From contig DATBYF010000113.1 of the NCBI GenBank assembly GCA_036513895.1, positions 1-64,000 of the forward strand: a stretch of 64,000 bases of DNA. Direction: 5' to 3'. The DNA is from Palsa-147 sp036513895 (GTDB lineage Bacteria; Acidobacteriota; Terriglobia; Acidiferrales; UBA7541). The translations under genes were made by a program, and so were the position numbers. Of the stretch, positions 24,633 through 34,345 are shown piece after piece. The notes under the pieces were generated by a model. The model did not search any database and had not been told where the DNA came from. It was given only the letters and a program-made list of their open reading frames with translations. Position 1 is the stretch's first letter; each line of letters starts with the position of its first letter.

Positions 24633-26114
24633 TCAGTACCATCCGATCGGCAGTTCGTTGAGATTGATGTGCACCTGCTTCGTCTCGAGATATTCCTCGA
24701 TTCCCCAAGGCCCAAGCTCGCGGCCGAATCCCGATTGCTTGTAGCCACCCCAGGGCGCTTCGACGTAGGTGGGCTGCATGTGATTCACCCAGACGATCCC
24801 GGCGCGAAGCGCCTTCACGACGCGGAACGCTTTGAAAATATCGCGCGACCACACGGCGGCAGCTAGACCGTACGGCGTCGCATTGGCAATACGTATCGCG
24901 TCAGTTTCGTCTCTGAACGGAATCACGGATGCGACCGGGCCGAAAATTTCTTCCTGCGCGATGCGGGCGGAATTGTCCACGTCGTAAAATACCGTCGGCT
25001 CGACGTAATATCCTTTTGCGAAACCTTTCGGCCGCGCGCCACCAGCGGCGACCTTGGCTTCAGATTTTCCGATTTCGAGATAAGAGGAAACGCGATCGTA
25101 TTGATCCTTGCTCACTAGCGGGCCCATCTTTGTTTCGCGCTCGAGTGGCGGGCCGAGCCGGATTGTTTTCGCTTTGGCGGCCATAGCTTCGACGAATTTC
25201 GGATAAATCGAACGCTCGACGAGGATTCGGCTGCCTGCTGAACACACCTCGCCTTGATTGATGAAGACGCCGAAGAGCGCGCCGTCAATCGCGGCGTCGA
25301 AATCGGCGTCGGCGAAAAAAATATTTGGCGATTTGCCGCCGAGCTCTAGAGTGACGCGCTTCACCGTGTCTGCCGCCATCTTGACGATCTGCTTCCCCAC
25401 TGAAGCGCTGCCCGTGAATGCAACTTTGTTCACATCGGGATGCCTGACGAGCGGCGCGCCGCATGACTCGCCGAAGCCGGTAATGATGTTGACGACGCCG
25501 GGGGGAAGGCCCGCGTCCGAGAGCCAGTTGGCGAATTCGAGAGCCGTCAGCGGAGTTTGCTCCGCCGGCTTCAAGATGCAGGTGCAGCCGGCTGCAACCG
25601 CGGGCGCTAGCTTCCAGGCCGCCATCAAGAGAGGATAATTCCAGGGAATAATCTGCGCGGCCACGCCGATTGGCTCGCGCAGTGAAAGGCTCAGCGCGTT
25701 GTCAGGGACTGGGTTCACCTGCCCAACAACCTTCGTCGCCAGGCCGCCGTAGTATTCGAAGCATGTGGCGCAATCGGCGATGTCGTATTCCGCTTCGACG
25801 ATCGGCTTACCGGTATTGCGGCATTCAAGTTCGGCCAGCATCACGGATTCTTTTCGCACGCGTTCCGCCAGGCGAAAAAGAATTCGCCCGCGTTCCTGCG
25901 CGGTAGTTTGCGGCCAGGGGCCGGAATCGAACGCAGCGCGCGCGGCCGCGACGGCGCGATTCACGTCTTGCTCGTTCGCGTTGGGAACTTCGGCGATGGT
26001 CTCTTCCGTGGACGGGTCAATCACTGGGAAATAGGCACCGCTCTCGCTTGGCGACCATTCTCCGTTTATATAGAGCTGATACTTGCGGACGCTCGTCTTC
26101 GCTTCGGTTGCCAT
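24633..26114 (-). CDS. Aldehyde dehydrogenase, betaine/aminoaldehyde type
   Basis: ATG 26114 with AGGAG upstream gives 493 residues. Catalytic Asn159 (IPWNYPL), Glu257 (TLELGGKSPN) and Cys291 (GEVCSAGSR) are all present. The C-terminal APWGGYKQSGFGRELGPWG block is characteristic of betaine aldehyde and aminoaldehyde dehydrogenases. Oxidation of an amino-aldehyde, such as 4-aminobutanal from polyamine oxidation or betaine aldehyde, is therefore likely. It lies next to an APC permease upstream (25-base gap) and a GABA-type aminotransferase downstream, which fits the putrescine route to GABA. Substrate assignment is inference. Confidence 0.92.
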   Translation of the reverse strand: MATEAKTSVRKYQLYINGEWSPSESGAYFPVIDPSTEETIAEVPNANEQDVNRAVAAARAAFDSGPWPQTTAQERGRILFRLAERVRKESVMLAELECRNTGKPIVEAEYDIADCATCFEYYGGLATKVVGQVNPVPDNALSLSLREPIGVAAQIIPWNYPLLMAAWKLAPAVAAGCTCILKPAEQTPLTALEFANWLSDAGLPPGVVNIITGFGESCGAPLVRHPDVNKVAFTGSASVGKQIVKMAADTVKRVTLELGGKSPNIFFADADFDAAIDGALFGVFINQGEVCSAGSRILVERSIYPKFVEAMAAKAKTIRLGPPLERETKMGPLVSKDQYDRVSSYLEIGKSEAKVAAGGARPKGFAKGYYVEPTVFYDVDNSARIAQEEIFGPVASVIPFRDETDAIRIANATPYGLAAAVWSRDIFKAFRVVKALRAGIVWVNHMQPTYVEAPWGGYKQSGFGRELGPWGIEEYLETKQVHINLNELPIGWY

Positions 26115-26139
26115 CACGATCTCCTGCTTCGAATTTCGA

Positions 26140-27564
26140 TTAAACGGGTCGGGCAGCCGCTGGCTGCGTGCTTTTGCGCCGGCCATAAACAAAGAAGAAA
26201 AAGGCAGACAGGCCGATAAAGAGCGCCGTGCCGCCGAACATCCACACTTCGTACAAAGCCAAAGACGTAATCTGCTGCGCCGGAAAAAACGCGACGATGA
26301 TGGCCAATATCGTCGTGGTCAAACCGCTCAGGCCCGAGAGAATCAGAACGCTTTTGCTGAAGCGGGCGCGCACGAACGAATCGCCGAAGGCAAGCTTCAA
26401 CAGTGCTGCGAAAATATAGATGAACGGTATGAGTTGCAGAACCACCGCGAGAGATAACAGCTTCTGAAACGTCTCTTGCACACTGCCGCCGAGAAAATTC
26501 AATCCCACGAGAAGTATCGAGACGATAGCATGCACGATTAAAGCCGCATACGGCGTCCCATAACGCGGATGAACTTTGCCCAGCCACGACGGCAGATACG
26601 AATCGAGTCCCGCGACGAACGGAATTCGCGCGGACCCCGCCAGCCATGCGGATGCAATGCCAGCGATCGAGAGGCTCAGCATCAATGCGAATGGGGCGAC
26701 AATCCAATTCACATTCACGCGGCTGGCCATGTGCGCTACGGCCTGCACGATTCCCTGAAGGACACTGATGTCGTTCTTACTGACCGCCATCAGGAGCGTC
26801 ACTGTCGCGGCGATGTATAGCGCGCCGGAAATCACGCCGCCCCACGCTACAGCAAACGGCAAGTTCCGCTCAGGCTCTCGAATTTCGTCGCCCATCACGG
26901 ACGCGAGCTCAAGTCCGACGAGACCAAAACAGATGACGCCGAAGGAATTCAGTACGAATCGCGGGTCCTTCGGGATGTGAAATTCGGACGCGGTGATTGT
27001 CGTCCCGAATCGCGACCAGATAATAATGCCCAAAATCACCAGCGTCGCAGCCGCTATGCCCGTGCCGATCCCGCCGAGATTGTTCACCCATTTCCCGACA
27101 CCTAGGCCTCGGATATTGAGCACCACCAGCAAAACAAACAACACGAGAGAAACGGTCACCGTGAATGTTTTATTGTCCGCGAGTGCTTCGTGGCCCGGAC
27201 CCAGTACGAATACCGACACGCCCACGAAATAGAGGAGGACAGTCGGAACGTACATCATGTTGTTGGTCCAATAGCACCAGCCGGAAAGAAAGCCGTGAAA
27301 ATCGCCGAAGACTTCCTTGGCCCACAAATAGACTCCGCCTTCGCCGGGATAGCGATGCGCGAGTTCGATTACCGCTATTCCCTGCGGCCAGAAGAACATT
27401 ACCAGCGCGATGAGCCAGAGCCAGACAGTCACGCCGCCGTTCGCAGCGATGCTGGGCACTACGTTGAGGTTGAACACAGCCACAACGAACAGCGCCACCA
27501 GGTCCCAGCGGCCCAGCGCACGCTTTAAGTGAGGCCGTTCAACGTCCGCTGCTTCAGCGGCCAA
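26140..27564 (-). CDS. APC-superfamily amino acid/amine permease
   Basis: A TTG start at 27564 is supported by AGGAG six bases before it. The 474-residue protein has about 12 hydrophobic segments and begins with a KRALGRWDLVALFVVAVFN amino acid transporter entry (TM1 region), including a broken-helix N-x-x-P pattern. It matches the APC (amino acid-polyamine-organocation) superfamily, relatives of PuuP, YjeM and glutamate/GABA antiporters. It would carry an amino acid or amine across the inner membrane. Its gene sits between an aminotransferase and a betaine-type aldehyde dehydrogenase on the same strand, so it likely imports their substrate. This is a second importer beside the PotDABC system at 35158. 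Confidence 0.88.
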   Translation of the reverse strand: MAAEAADVERPHLKRALGRWDLVALFVVAVFNLNVVPSIAANGGVTVWLWLIALVMFFWPQGIAVIELAHRYPGEGGVYLWAKEVFGDFHGFLSGWCYWTNNMMYVPTVLLYFVGVSVFVLGPGHEALADNKTFTVTVSLVLFVLLVVLNIRGLGVGKWVNNLGGIGTGIAAATLVILGIIIWSRFGTTITASEFHIPKDPRFVLNSFGVICFGLVGLELASVMGDEIREPERNLPFAVAWGGVISGALYIAATVTLLMAVSKNDISVLQGIVQAVAHMASRVNVNWIVAPFALMLSLSIAGIASAWLAGSARIPFVAGLDSYLPSWLGKVHPRYGTPYAALIVHAIVSILLVGLNFLGGSVQETFQKLLSLAVVLQLIPFIYIFAALLKLAFGDSFVRARFSKSVLILSGLSGLTTTILAIIVAFFPAQQITSLALYEVWMFGGTALFIGLSAFFFFVYGRRKSTQPAAARPV

Positions 27565-27621
27565 CGATAGCTCCTGTTTAGCGTGTGACGACTGCTTCGA
27601 TCTCGATCCCGACCAAGATGC

Positions 27622-28992
27622 TTAGCGAGCCGCTGCGGCGGTGCGTTCTTTCTGCGCCGAGGCCAATGCTGGCGCCACTTCGGCAAAGCATTCCAGATGG
27701 CGCTCGATGTCGGTGTCCGTGTGCGCCACCGAGATCGTCCACTGCTCGTCCCACCAATATGGCTGAGGCATCACGCCGCGGTTGGTCATCGCGAACCAGT
27801 ACTGGCGCCACAGATCCGTATCCGCGTCCAGCCAATCCCGGTAATTGCGAATAGGCTTGGAAAAGAACATCAGCGCGCCATTCGCTCCCGCGCCGATCAC
27901 GTAGGAGACGAGCCCCGTCTTGTCCAGCTGTTGCTGGTAACCGTCGAGCAATTTCTTGTTCAGCCGCATTACATGGTCATACGCAGCCGGAGTCAGAACC
28001 TCGCGGAAGGTTGCGAGTCCCGCAGCCATTGCCACGGGATTCGTGTTGTACGTGCCGCCATGGAAGACGCGATGATCCGAAATCAAATTCATGATCTCGC
28101 GTCGCGCGCCGAAAGCGGCAAGAGAAAATCCGCCGCCTATCGATTTCGCGAGACAAACGATGTCCGGTTTCACATCGAAATACTCACAAGCGCCGCCGCG
28201 TGCGAGTTTGGCGCCGGTCTTCACTTCGTCGAATATCAAGAGTGCGCCATGCTTCTCTGTGATTTCTCGCAATTTCTTGTGATAGCCAGTATCCGGCATC
28301 AGAATTCCGACGTTCATCATGATCGGCTCGACGATGACGGCGGCAATCTCGCCCTTGTACTTGGCAAACAGCCGCTCGACTCCGGGCAAATCATTAAATT
28401 GCGCGACCACAGTGTTCTCGAGTGTGGCCTTGGTTACGCCTTCGCCGCCTGGAACCGAGTTTGGAACGTTAGGATCGCCAACGTCCTTCAACTTCGGCTT
28501 GACTGAAACCAGTGCGGAATCATGCAACCCGTGATACGCGCCTTCCATCTTGATGATGCGATCACGGCCCGTGGCCGCGCGTGCCAGACGAACCGCGTGC
28601 ATCGTGCATTCCGTGCCGCTGTTGCTGAACCGCACCATATCAACCGGAAAGCGCGCGCAAATTTCTTCGGCCAGCGCATTTTCGGCATCGTGCGGCATGC
28701 CAAACATCGTGCCAGTTGCAAGCTTTTCCTGCACGGCCTTAATTACTGCGGGATTGCAGTGTCCGGCCATCAGCGCACCAAAACAAAGATTGAAATCTAC
28801 GTACTCGTTTCCATCAACGTCGTGGATGTGGCCGCCCTTTCCGTCCTTCACGAAAATCGGATATGGATCGTAAGCGCGGTAATTGCTAGCGACGCCCAGA
28901 GGTATCCGTTTCGTGGCTTTCGCGTGCGCCTCGCGCGATTTTGGTGTGCGCTTTTCGTACGTCTCAATTTCTTTCTGAAGTGCTTCGTGCAT
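27622..28992 (-). CDS. Glutamate-1-semialdehyde aminotransferase-like class III aminotransferase
   Basis: ATG 28992 follows AGGAGGG by five bases. The 456-residue PLP protein has GTYN (about residue 318), Asp255 (IFDEVKTGA) and Schiff-base Lys283 (LAKSIGGGFSLAAFG). It resembles HemL but is a paralogue: the true HemL is encoded at 41783 in the heme operon. Related catabolic enzymes act on amino alcohols or on beta- or epsilon-amino acids rather than glutamate semialdehyde. The permease follows 57 bases downstream and a lysine-6-dehydrogenase-like gene lies 48 bases upstream. That setting favours a lysine- or polyamine-type amino group donor (inference). Confidence 0.85.
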   Translation of the reverse strand: MHEALQKEIETYEKRTPKSREAHAKATKRIPLGVASNYRAYDPYPIFVKDGKGGHIHDVDGNEYVDFNLCFGALMAGHCNPAVIKAVQEKLATGTMFGMPHDAENALAEEICARFPVDMVRFSNSGTECTMHAVRLARAATGRDRIIKMEGAYHGLHDSALVSVKPKLKDVGDPNVPNSVPGGEGVTKATLENTVVAQFNDLPGVERLFAKYKGEIAAVIVEPIMMNVGILMPDTGYHKKLREITEKHGALLIFDEVKTGAKLARGGACEYFDVKPDIVCLAKSIGGGFSLAAFGARREIMNLISDHRVFHGGTYNTNPVAMAAGLATFREVLTPAAYDHVMRLNKKLLDGYQQQLDKTGLVSYVIGAGANGALMFFSKPIRNYRDWLDADTDLWRQYWFAMTNRGVMPQPYWWDEQWTISVAHTDTDIERHLECFAEVAPALASAQKERTAAAAR

Positions 28993-29040
28993 ACGGCCCT
29001 CCTGAGGCAACCCTCAAAGTCTAGCCGACGTTCCCCAAAT

Positions 29041-30207
29041 TCAATTGCGCTCTGCTCTTATCTTCCAGTGCCGGACCGGCATGCGCCTCTTCGCCAGCTC
29101 TTCAAAGAATGGTTCCGGCGGCACCACATTTTCGGGCGCCTGCACACCCACTCCTGAGAACTGGCCTCGAGCAAGCATTAAGGCCGCAACCGCGGCGGGG
29201 AATCCAGTATCGCGAGCGACCGCCGAAAATGCGGGCTTCTCTGTATATCGCGCCGTTGACTCCGCCGCTGCAGCCACGCGCCATCCATCTTTGCGACCGT
29301 GCACCACCACGCGAATCGTCTCGACATCCTTCGCGCTACTGTTCGGCGCCTTGCGATTCAGCAGCGCCAGCAAGACTTCGCGCGGCGCAACGCGAGTTCC
29401 GTTTACCGCTATTGATTCGCGGCTCGTGAATCCTAGTTCAGTGAGATTCCTGATTAATCCCACGAGTTGTGGATCGTAGTTGATTTTGAAATGCACTTCG
29501 CGAACGCCCTTGCTCCGAAAACTGAGCGGTAAGGTGCCAAGCTCGGAGTGAATCGAATTGCGCAGTGTCACGCGCCCAATCGGCTCCGGAAATCGCTCGA
29601 TGACAGGGTCCGAGAGCATCGGCCGCTCAATGAAGCGCCCGTTTCGAAACGCAATCGGCGGCATGGTCAACTCATCGAGAATTGTTGCAATCGAAAACGT
29701 GTAAGCGATGGGGCTGTCGTAACGTCGAAGGTCCACCGATGCATTGAACACGTCAATCGAGTCCAAGCGATCCATCGAGTCGGCCAGAAAACGCGCCATG
29801 ATATTCGTCGTGCCTGGCGCTCCGCCCATTCCCGCGATGGCGATCCGTCCGATCCGGCGAAAATCGGCATCCAGCGCGAATTGCTTTCGGGTCATGTGAT
29901 ATAGCCCGCCGAGGTCGAGATAATTCACTCGCGCCGCGAGAGCAGCCTTCATCACATCCAGATTCCAATTGTACTGCGTGCAATTCACTACCGAAGTCGA
30001 GCCCCGAAGAATCCGCGCTAACTTCGTCGTATCCCTGACATCGGCAAGCGCCCATTTGGCCTTCCCGCGCCCAAAATCTCGCGCCACTTTCTCGGCCCGC
30101 TTGCGGTCAAAGTCAGCAACAATCAGATTCGAAACATCGGCGGCCCGCGCCAAGTCGTAAACCACCGCGCGGCCCATCATCCCGGCTCCGAGAACGGCGA
30201 TTTTCAT
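29041..30207 (-). CDS. Saccharopine/lysine-6-dehydrogenase-like oxidoreductase
   Basis: The 388-residue protein opens with IAVLGAGMMGRAVVYDLA, a Rossmann loop at residues 4-17, followed by the substrate domain and the C-terminal APENVVPPEPFFEELAKR block, which matches the end of L-lysine 6-dehydrogenase (VYPPEQIVP...EEMKKR) from memory. Such enzymes oxidise the epsilon-amine of lysine to allysine with NAD+, or catalyse a related reductive amination (saccharopine, carboxynorspermidine). With an ALDH and two aminotransferases next door it fits a lysine- or polyamine-derived amino-adipate route. It is the first of the genes on this strand after the TonB receptor gap; a terminator-like hairpin separates them. 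Confidence 0.8.
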   Translation of the reverse strand: MKIAVLGAGMMGRAVVYDLARAADVSNLIVADFDRKRAEKVARDFGRGKAKWALADVRDTTKLARILRGSTSVVNCTQYNWNLDVMKAALAARVNYLDLGGLYHMTRKQFALDADFRRIGRIAIAGMGGAPGTTNIMARFLADSMDRLDSIDVFNASVDLRRYDSPIAYTFSIATILDELTMPPIAFRNGRFIERPMLSDPVIERFPEPIGRVTLRNSIHSELGTLPLSFRSKGVREVHFKINYDPQLVGLIRNLTELGFTSRESIAVNGTRVAPREVLLALLNRKAPNSSAKDVETIRVVVHGRKDGWRVAAAAESTARYTEKPAFSAVARDTGFPAAVAALMLARGQFSGVGVQAPENVVPPEPFFEELAKRRMPVRHWKIRAERN

Positions 30208-30257
30208 CCGTGCTTTCGGGGTTCAATAACGGCTTTGAAACAACTCTATTCACGCGC

Positions 30258-30286
30258 CAAAATAAGGAGCCTCGTCTGAAGCTCCT
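30258..30286 (-). terminator. Rho-independent terminator of the TonB receptor gene
   Basis: On the minus strand AGGAGC (30286-30281) and GCTCCT (30270-30265) form a 6-bp stem with a 10-base loop, followed by TTATTTT. It lies 25 bases after the TonB receptor stop. The stem is short and the uridine tract interrupted, so efficiency is uncertain. It would separate the receptor transcript from the lysine-6-dehydrogenase-like gene. Confidence 0.5.
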
Positions 30287-30310
30287 CGCTTTCCATAGCT
30301 GCGTGACTTT

Positions 30311-33300
30311 CTAGAACATCAATTTCAAAGCGAACTGAATGACGCGCGGATCTTCGCGAGTCTTCTGTATCAAGCCGAAGGTCGGGCCGTCCGAGAAGTT
30401 CCCGTCAGGGTTCCCGAGCTGCGTGTGGTTCCAGGTGTTGTAGAATTCCGCGCGAAATTCGGTCTTCCAGCGCTCATTGATCGGAGTCGCCTTTGAAATG
30501 ACCATGTCCGTATTGCTGATCGCGGGGCCACAGCAAAGCGCATGAGGAACATTACCGAATGCTCCAGGCGCCGGGTCCGCGAAGTTCGAAGGGTTGAACC
30601 AATATCCGCCGTTGGTCTTGGGATTCGTGAACTGGACTGGACCGCTGACTTGCGGCGTATTCGCAGACTCGAAGAAAACGCTGCTCATCAGTTCGGTGTC
30701 ATCCTCGTCCTGCACGCGAATCGGAAAGCCACTCTGATAAATAATAATTGCCGAAACGCCCCAGCCATCGAGCACCTTCCCCGCAAATCCTGAATATTCT
30801 GGAACAGGCAGCGTCCAAATCGGGCTGAATACGAATCGGTGCTTCGCGGATAGAAGTGAATTTCCGCGCGTCGCTTCATAGTTAATCGGATTCAGCTCGT
30901 TTTCGAATGACGCGCCTTGGTCAATCGCTTTACTGAACGTGTAGGACGCCTCGAAGCTCAAACCGTGTGAATAGTTCCTATCAAGAGACAATTGCAGGCC
31001 GTTGTAATTCGAATTGGCCATAGTGTCTTCTTGGAAGATGTTGCTGAACACCGGTACGCCGTCCGGCGGACATCCCGTACTCGTAAGCGGCTGGCAGTTA
31101 GGCGACGAATATTGACGCAGTCCGACTAGCGTCACGCCCGGGCCACCGACCACCGAATTCGCCGGCAGGCAATTTCCTCCCGTGCCGGGGTTATAGGGCA
31201 GGTACAGACCTGTGCAACCTGTTACGACGGAAACGCCGGGGGGCGGCGTATATGGGGGAATCACGGTCCCCCCTGGAATAAAGAACGGACTATCCGCGCT
31301 GAATGGACCGCACGTGCCCGACCCGAGGATGTTATTCAATTGCAGGCAGGTTTCCGGATTACCATAATTCAGATCGTGCGACGCAAGCAGGCGGTGAGCC
31401 TGCGTCCCAACGTACGCGATGCGGAAGACCATATCTTTACTCACTTGCCGCTCGATCGTGAGGTTGTACTGTTCGGCATATTGCGTGCGGAGGTTCGGAG
31501 TAAATTCACCAAAAAGAAGAATCGGTCTGAACGACGCCCAATCCACGCAACCTGCGGGCCCCCCTGCCGCAGGACATGGCGTCTTTGGAGTCTGATTGAT
31601 GACTCCCGAGAAGGGATTGGGAGTGACCGGACCCACGCTTGGATCGCTCGATTGAGGCAAGAACGGCAAATTGAAGTTCGGATTGCTGGTGAATGAACTT
31701 CCTCCGAATGGCGGTTCGGCGCTGAATTGTTCGAGAACGAGTTGTTCCATCGGATTGTAGAAAACACCGAATCCCGCGCGGATACTAGATTTTCCAGCAC
31801 CGCCGAATAGTTTCCCAAGAAATCCATCCGTCATGGAAGGTGACCACGCCATTCCGATTCGCGGAGCAAACGCCTTGTAATATGTGGATGTCAATCCGCG
31901 CGGAACGCCCTTATCACCGGGGAACACCAGCCCAAGCGGGAAGACGGAGTTCTGCGCGCTGTTCTGGCCGCAATCCCCGGGAGACAGCCCGGCAGCTTCC
32001 GAGCCTGCTGTGTAGATATAGCAAGGATATTGCGTCGTAACCTGTCCGGGATGGAAAGTCTGCAGACGATTGCCGGTGTCGTAATACGGAGTGTTCAACT
32101 CCCAGCGCAATCCATAATTGAGAGTAAAGCTCGGCTTGATCTTCCAGCTATCCTGCATAAATAGATAGAAGGCGGTGTTGCGGAGCGTTTCGCCCTGGGC
32201 CGCGCCCTGCGAATACGAGTTTGGTGCTCCAAGGAAGTAATCTGGGTATCCATCTGAGTAACCAAGATCGTTGGTGATCACAGGATCGCAGCCAGCAGTG
32301 ACGCCGGGAGGGCAAAGAGCCGAATCGCTAATGAACGAGAAATCGCCGTTGACGTTGTAGTAGAGGAATTGATTAAAGTAAGCCTTGCGGAAATCGCCGC
32401 CAAATTTGAGTGTGTGGTTGGCGTAAGTTTTAGTGTATGTGTCGCTCCACTGAAATGAATTACCCGTCTGAGGCAATTCGCCTTCGGTGTTGTTGCCGAT
32501 CACAAACCCGCCGTCTACGCTGACAAAGGGCACGCCCACGTGCCCGGGCAGGTTCGTCGTGATACCCAAAGAGGGATTGGCCGGATCTGTAAAGCAATTC
32601 GCTGCAGGAACGGCCGATCCGCAAACGTCGTGGATGCTGGCAACGGTGTTGAGCGGATGGTCCAGGTTGGCTTGGCCTTCGCGAAAATAATTAAATCGAA
32701 TTTCATTTACGGCGCTTGCCCCAATTGTCCAAGTGTGGGAGGCATTCCACTGCTGGCTGCGAGTCGTAGTTAAAGCGGGGAATCCTGGAAGGTTTGCGCC
32801 GGCCTCTTGGAAAGTCGAAAACGGAACGGTGTCGCTGTCGTTGTTAAAGTAATAGTAGATGGAGAGTTGTTGGGTTGCGCTGAGTTTCTGGTCAAACCGG
32901 GCTGTGGCTTGATTTTCGTATTCCGCTTCGTTCGGGACGGCGCTAAATGTGCCGGTACCAAACGGCGCGACGTATTTATTGTATAGCGCGAGCGCAGTAG
33001 GATCGAAGCACTGTGTGGGTACTAAGTTATTTGGAAAAATGCTGGAGAATGGCGTCCCAGGGGCGATAGTAGCGCCGCCTTCGGCAGTAACAGCTTGTTG
33101 GCAAGTTTGGCCGCTGGATCCAGTCGCGCGGCTCGCGAGTTGCGTTGCGAACGGCTGATCCACGAGTGTTCCGGCAAACGTCGGGCCGTCTTCCGCGAAG
33201 TTGCCGGCAGCCTCGTTTGCGGACGGTAGGATCACTGTTCCGGACGAACTACCCTGAATACGCCGATTCCCTTCGTAAGAGCCGAAGATGAAAGACTTGT

Positions 33301-34180
33301 CTTTCTTGATCGGTGCGCCAAGCGTTCCGCCAAATTGATTCTGGTGGTAATCCGCAACAGTTGGGTCGAAATAACCGCGGTCATTGAGGGCATTATTTCG
33401 CAGGAATTCGTAAATGTCCCCGTGCACTTCGTTGGTGCCTGACTTCGTTACCACGTTCACGATCGAACCGGAATTCCGGCCAAATTCGGCGTCGAAAGTG
33501 TTGGTAATGACTCGAAATTCCTCAATGGCATCCGGCGACGGTTGAATTCCCGGAGCGTTCACAAAGATGTCGTTCGCGTCGCCGCCATTGACCATGTAAT
33601 TGTTCGATCGCCCGCGGCCGCCGTTAACTGAAACCACGCCCGGATTGTTACTGCCGTAGAAAAGATCTGATCCAAGTTGAGATTGCACGCCCGGCTGCAA
33701 CTGAAGCAACTGATAAGCGTTGCGTGTGCTGAGCGGAAGTTCGCGGATCGATTGGTCGTTCATCACCGCGCCGATCTGGGTGCTGGTGGTCTCCACCTGC
33801 ACGGCGTTGGCCTCGACCGTTACCGTTTCGGTCGCGCCGCCAACCTGCAGCGTCGCGTTGACAAGCGCCACGTGGCCGATATCAACCGCGACGTCCTTCT
33901 CGAGGAATTTTTTAAAGCCGGCCGCGTCTATCGCGACCTGGTAATGTCCTACCGGCAGTTCGACGATTTCGAACGCGCCGTCCTTATCCGCGTCGACAGT
34001 GCGCGTCGTGTCTGTACCGGGGAGCGTAGCAATCACCTGCGCGGCTGGTACGACTGCTCCCGACGGATCCTTCACCGTTCCGCGTATCGATCCGGTGGTC
34101 TGTCCCCACGCGGCATTGGAAAGAAGAAGCACCGCCAAATACGCAAGAACGCACACCCCCGCGCCCGCTCTTGTCCTCAT
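30311..34180 (-). CDS. TonB-dependent receptor with N-terminal carboxypeptidase regulatory-like domain
   Basis: ATG 34180 follows GGAG at the right distance. The 1289-residue protein has a signal peptide (about residues 1-27, ending AAWGQ), then an SIRGTVKDPSGAVVP carboxypeptidase regulatory-like beta-sandwich (about 30-110). A plug domain follows (about 120-260, RELPLSTRNAYQLLQLQPGV) and then a long beta-barrel. It ends in LKLMF, with the C-terminal aromatic of outer-membrane barrels. This Oar-like type is abundant in Acidobacteriota. It imports a large or scarce nutrient across the outer membrane using TonB energy. Its place between the regulator and the amino-compound genes suggests uptake of that substrate, but no ligand can be named. 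Confidence 0.93.
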   Translation of the reverse strand: MRTRAGAGVCVLAYLAVLLLSNAAWGQTTGSIRGTVKDPSGAVVPAAQVIATLPGTDTTRTVDADKDGAFEIVELPVGHYQVAIDAAGFKKFLEKDVAVDIGHVALVNATLQVGGATETVTVEANAVQVETTSTQIGAVMNDQSIRELPLSTRNAYQLLQLQPGVQSQLGSDLFYGSNNPGVVSVNGGRGRSNNYMVNGGDANDIFVNAPGIQPSPDAIEEFRVITNTFDAEFGRNSGSIVNVVTKSGTNEVHGDIYEFLRNNALNDRGYFDPTVADYHQNQFGGTLGAPIKKDKSFIFGSYEGNRRIQGSSSGTVILPSANEAAGNFAEDGPTFAGTLVDQPFATQLASRATGSSGQTCQQAVTAEGGATIAPGTPFSSIFPNNLVPTQCFDPTALALYNKYVAPFGTGTFSAVPNEAEYENQATARFDQKLSATQQLSIYYYFNNDSDTVPFSTFQEAGANLPGFPALTTTRSQQWNASHTWTIGASAVNEIRFNYFREGQANLDHPLNTVASIHDVCGSAVPAANCFTDPANPSLGITTNLPGHVGVPFVSVDGGFVIGNNTEGELPQTGNSFQWSDTYTKTYANHTLKFGGDFRKAYFNQFLYYNVNGDFSFISDSALCPPGVTAGCDPVITNDLGYSDGYPDYFLGAPNSYSQGAAQGETLRNTAFYLFMQDSWKIKPSFTLNYGLRWELNTPYYDTGNRLQTFHPGQVTTQYPCYIYTAGSEAAGLSPGDCGQNSAQNSVFPLGLVFPGDKGVPRGLTSTYYKAFAPRIGMAWSPSMTDGFLGKLFGGAGKSSIRAGFGVFYNPMEQLVLEQFSAEPPFGGSSFTSNPNFNLPFLPQSSDPSVGPVTPNPFSGVINQTPKTPCPAAGGPAGCVDWASFRPILLFGEFTPNLRTQYAEQYNLTIERQVSKDMVFRIAYVGTQAHRLLASHDLNYGNPETCLQLNNILGSGTCGPFSADSPFFIPGGTVIPPYTPPPGVSVVTGCTGLYLPYNPGTGGNCLPANSVVGGPGVTLVGLRQYSSPNCQPLTSTGCPPDGVPVFSNIFQEDTMANSNYNGLQLSLDRNYSHGLSFEASYTFSKAIDQGASFENELNPINYEATRGNSLLSAKHRFVFSPIWTLPVPEYSGFAGKVLDGWGVSAIIIYQSGFPIRVQDEDDTELMSSVFFESANTPQVSGPVQFTNPKTNGGYWFNPSNFADPAPGAFGNVPHALCCGPAISNTDMVISKATPINERWKTEFRAEFYNTWNHTQLGNPDGNFSDGPTFGLIQKTREDPRVIQFALKLMF

Positions 34181-34240
34181 TTGCGCTCCTTTGAGACTCA
34201 TCCCCACTCGCAGGAATTAATTTGTTCCCCGAGATTTTAA

Positions 34241-34270
34241 TTGCACGGCGCGAAAAAACCTTACTATAAT
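34241..34270 (+). promoter_or_regulatory. Sigma-70 promoter of the regulator-potDABC operon
   Basis: TTGCAC (34241-34246) and TATAAT (34265-34270) are separated by 18 bases, a near-consensus pair. Transcription would begin near 34277, about 70 bases before the regulator ATG at 34346. This also argues against using the TTG at 34241 as the gene start. Confidence 0.65.
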
Positions 34271-34345
34271 CCGCGAACCTTAGTGGAAGGGTTGCAGGTT
34301 GTCAAGGAATTTCGCCTTGCTGGGACGGCTCGTCACTCGAAAAAA

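Noticed and set aside
27622..28992. Second hemL
   Set aside because: It lacks the HemL substrate loop and lies in the catabolic cluster; the true hemL is at 41783.
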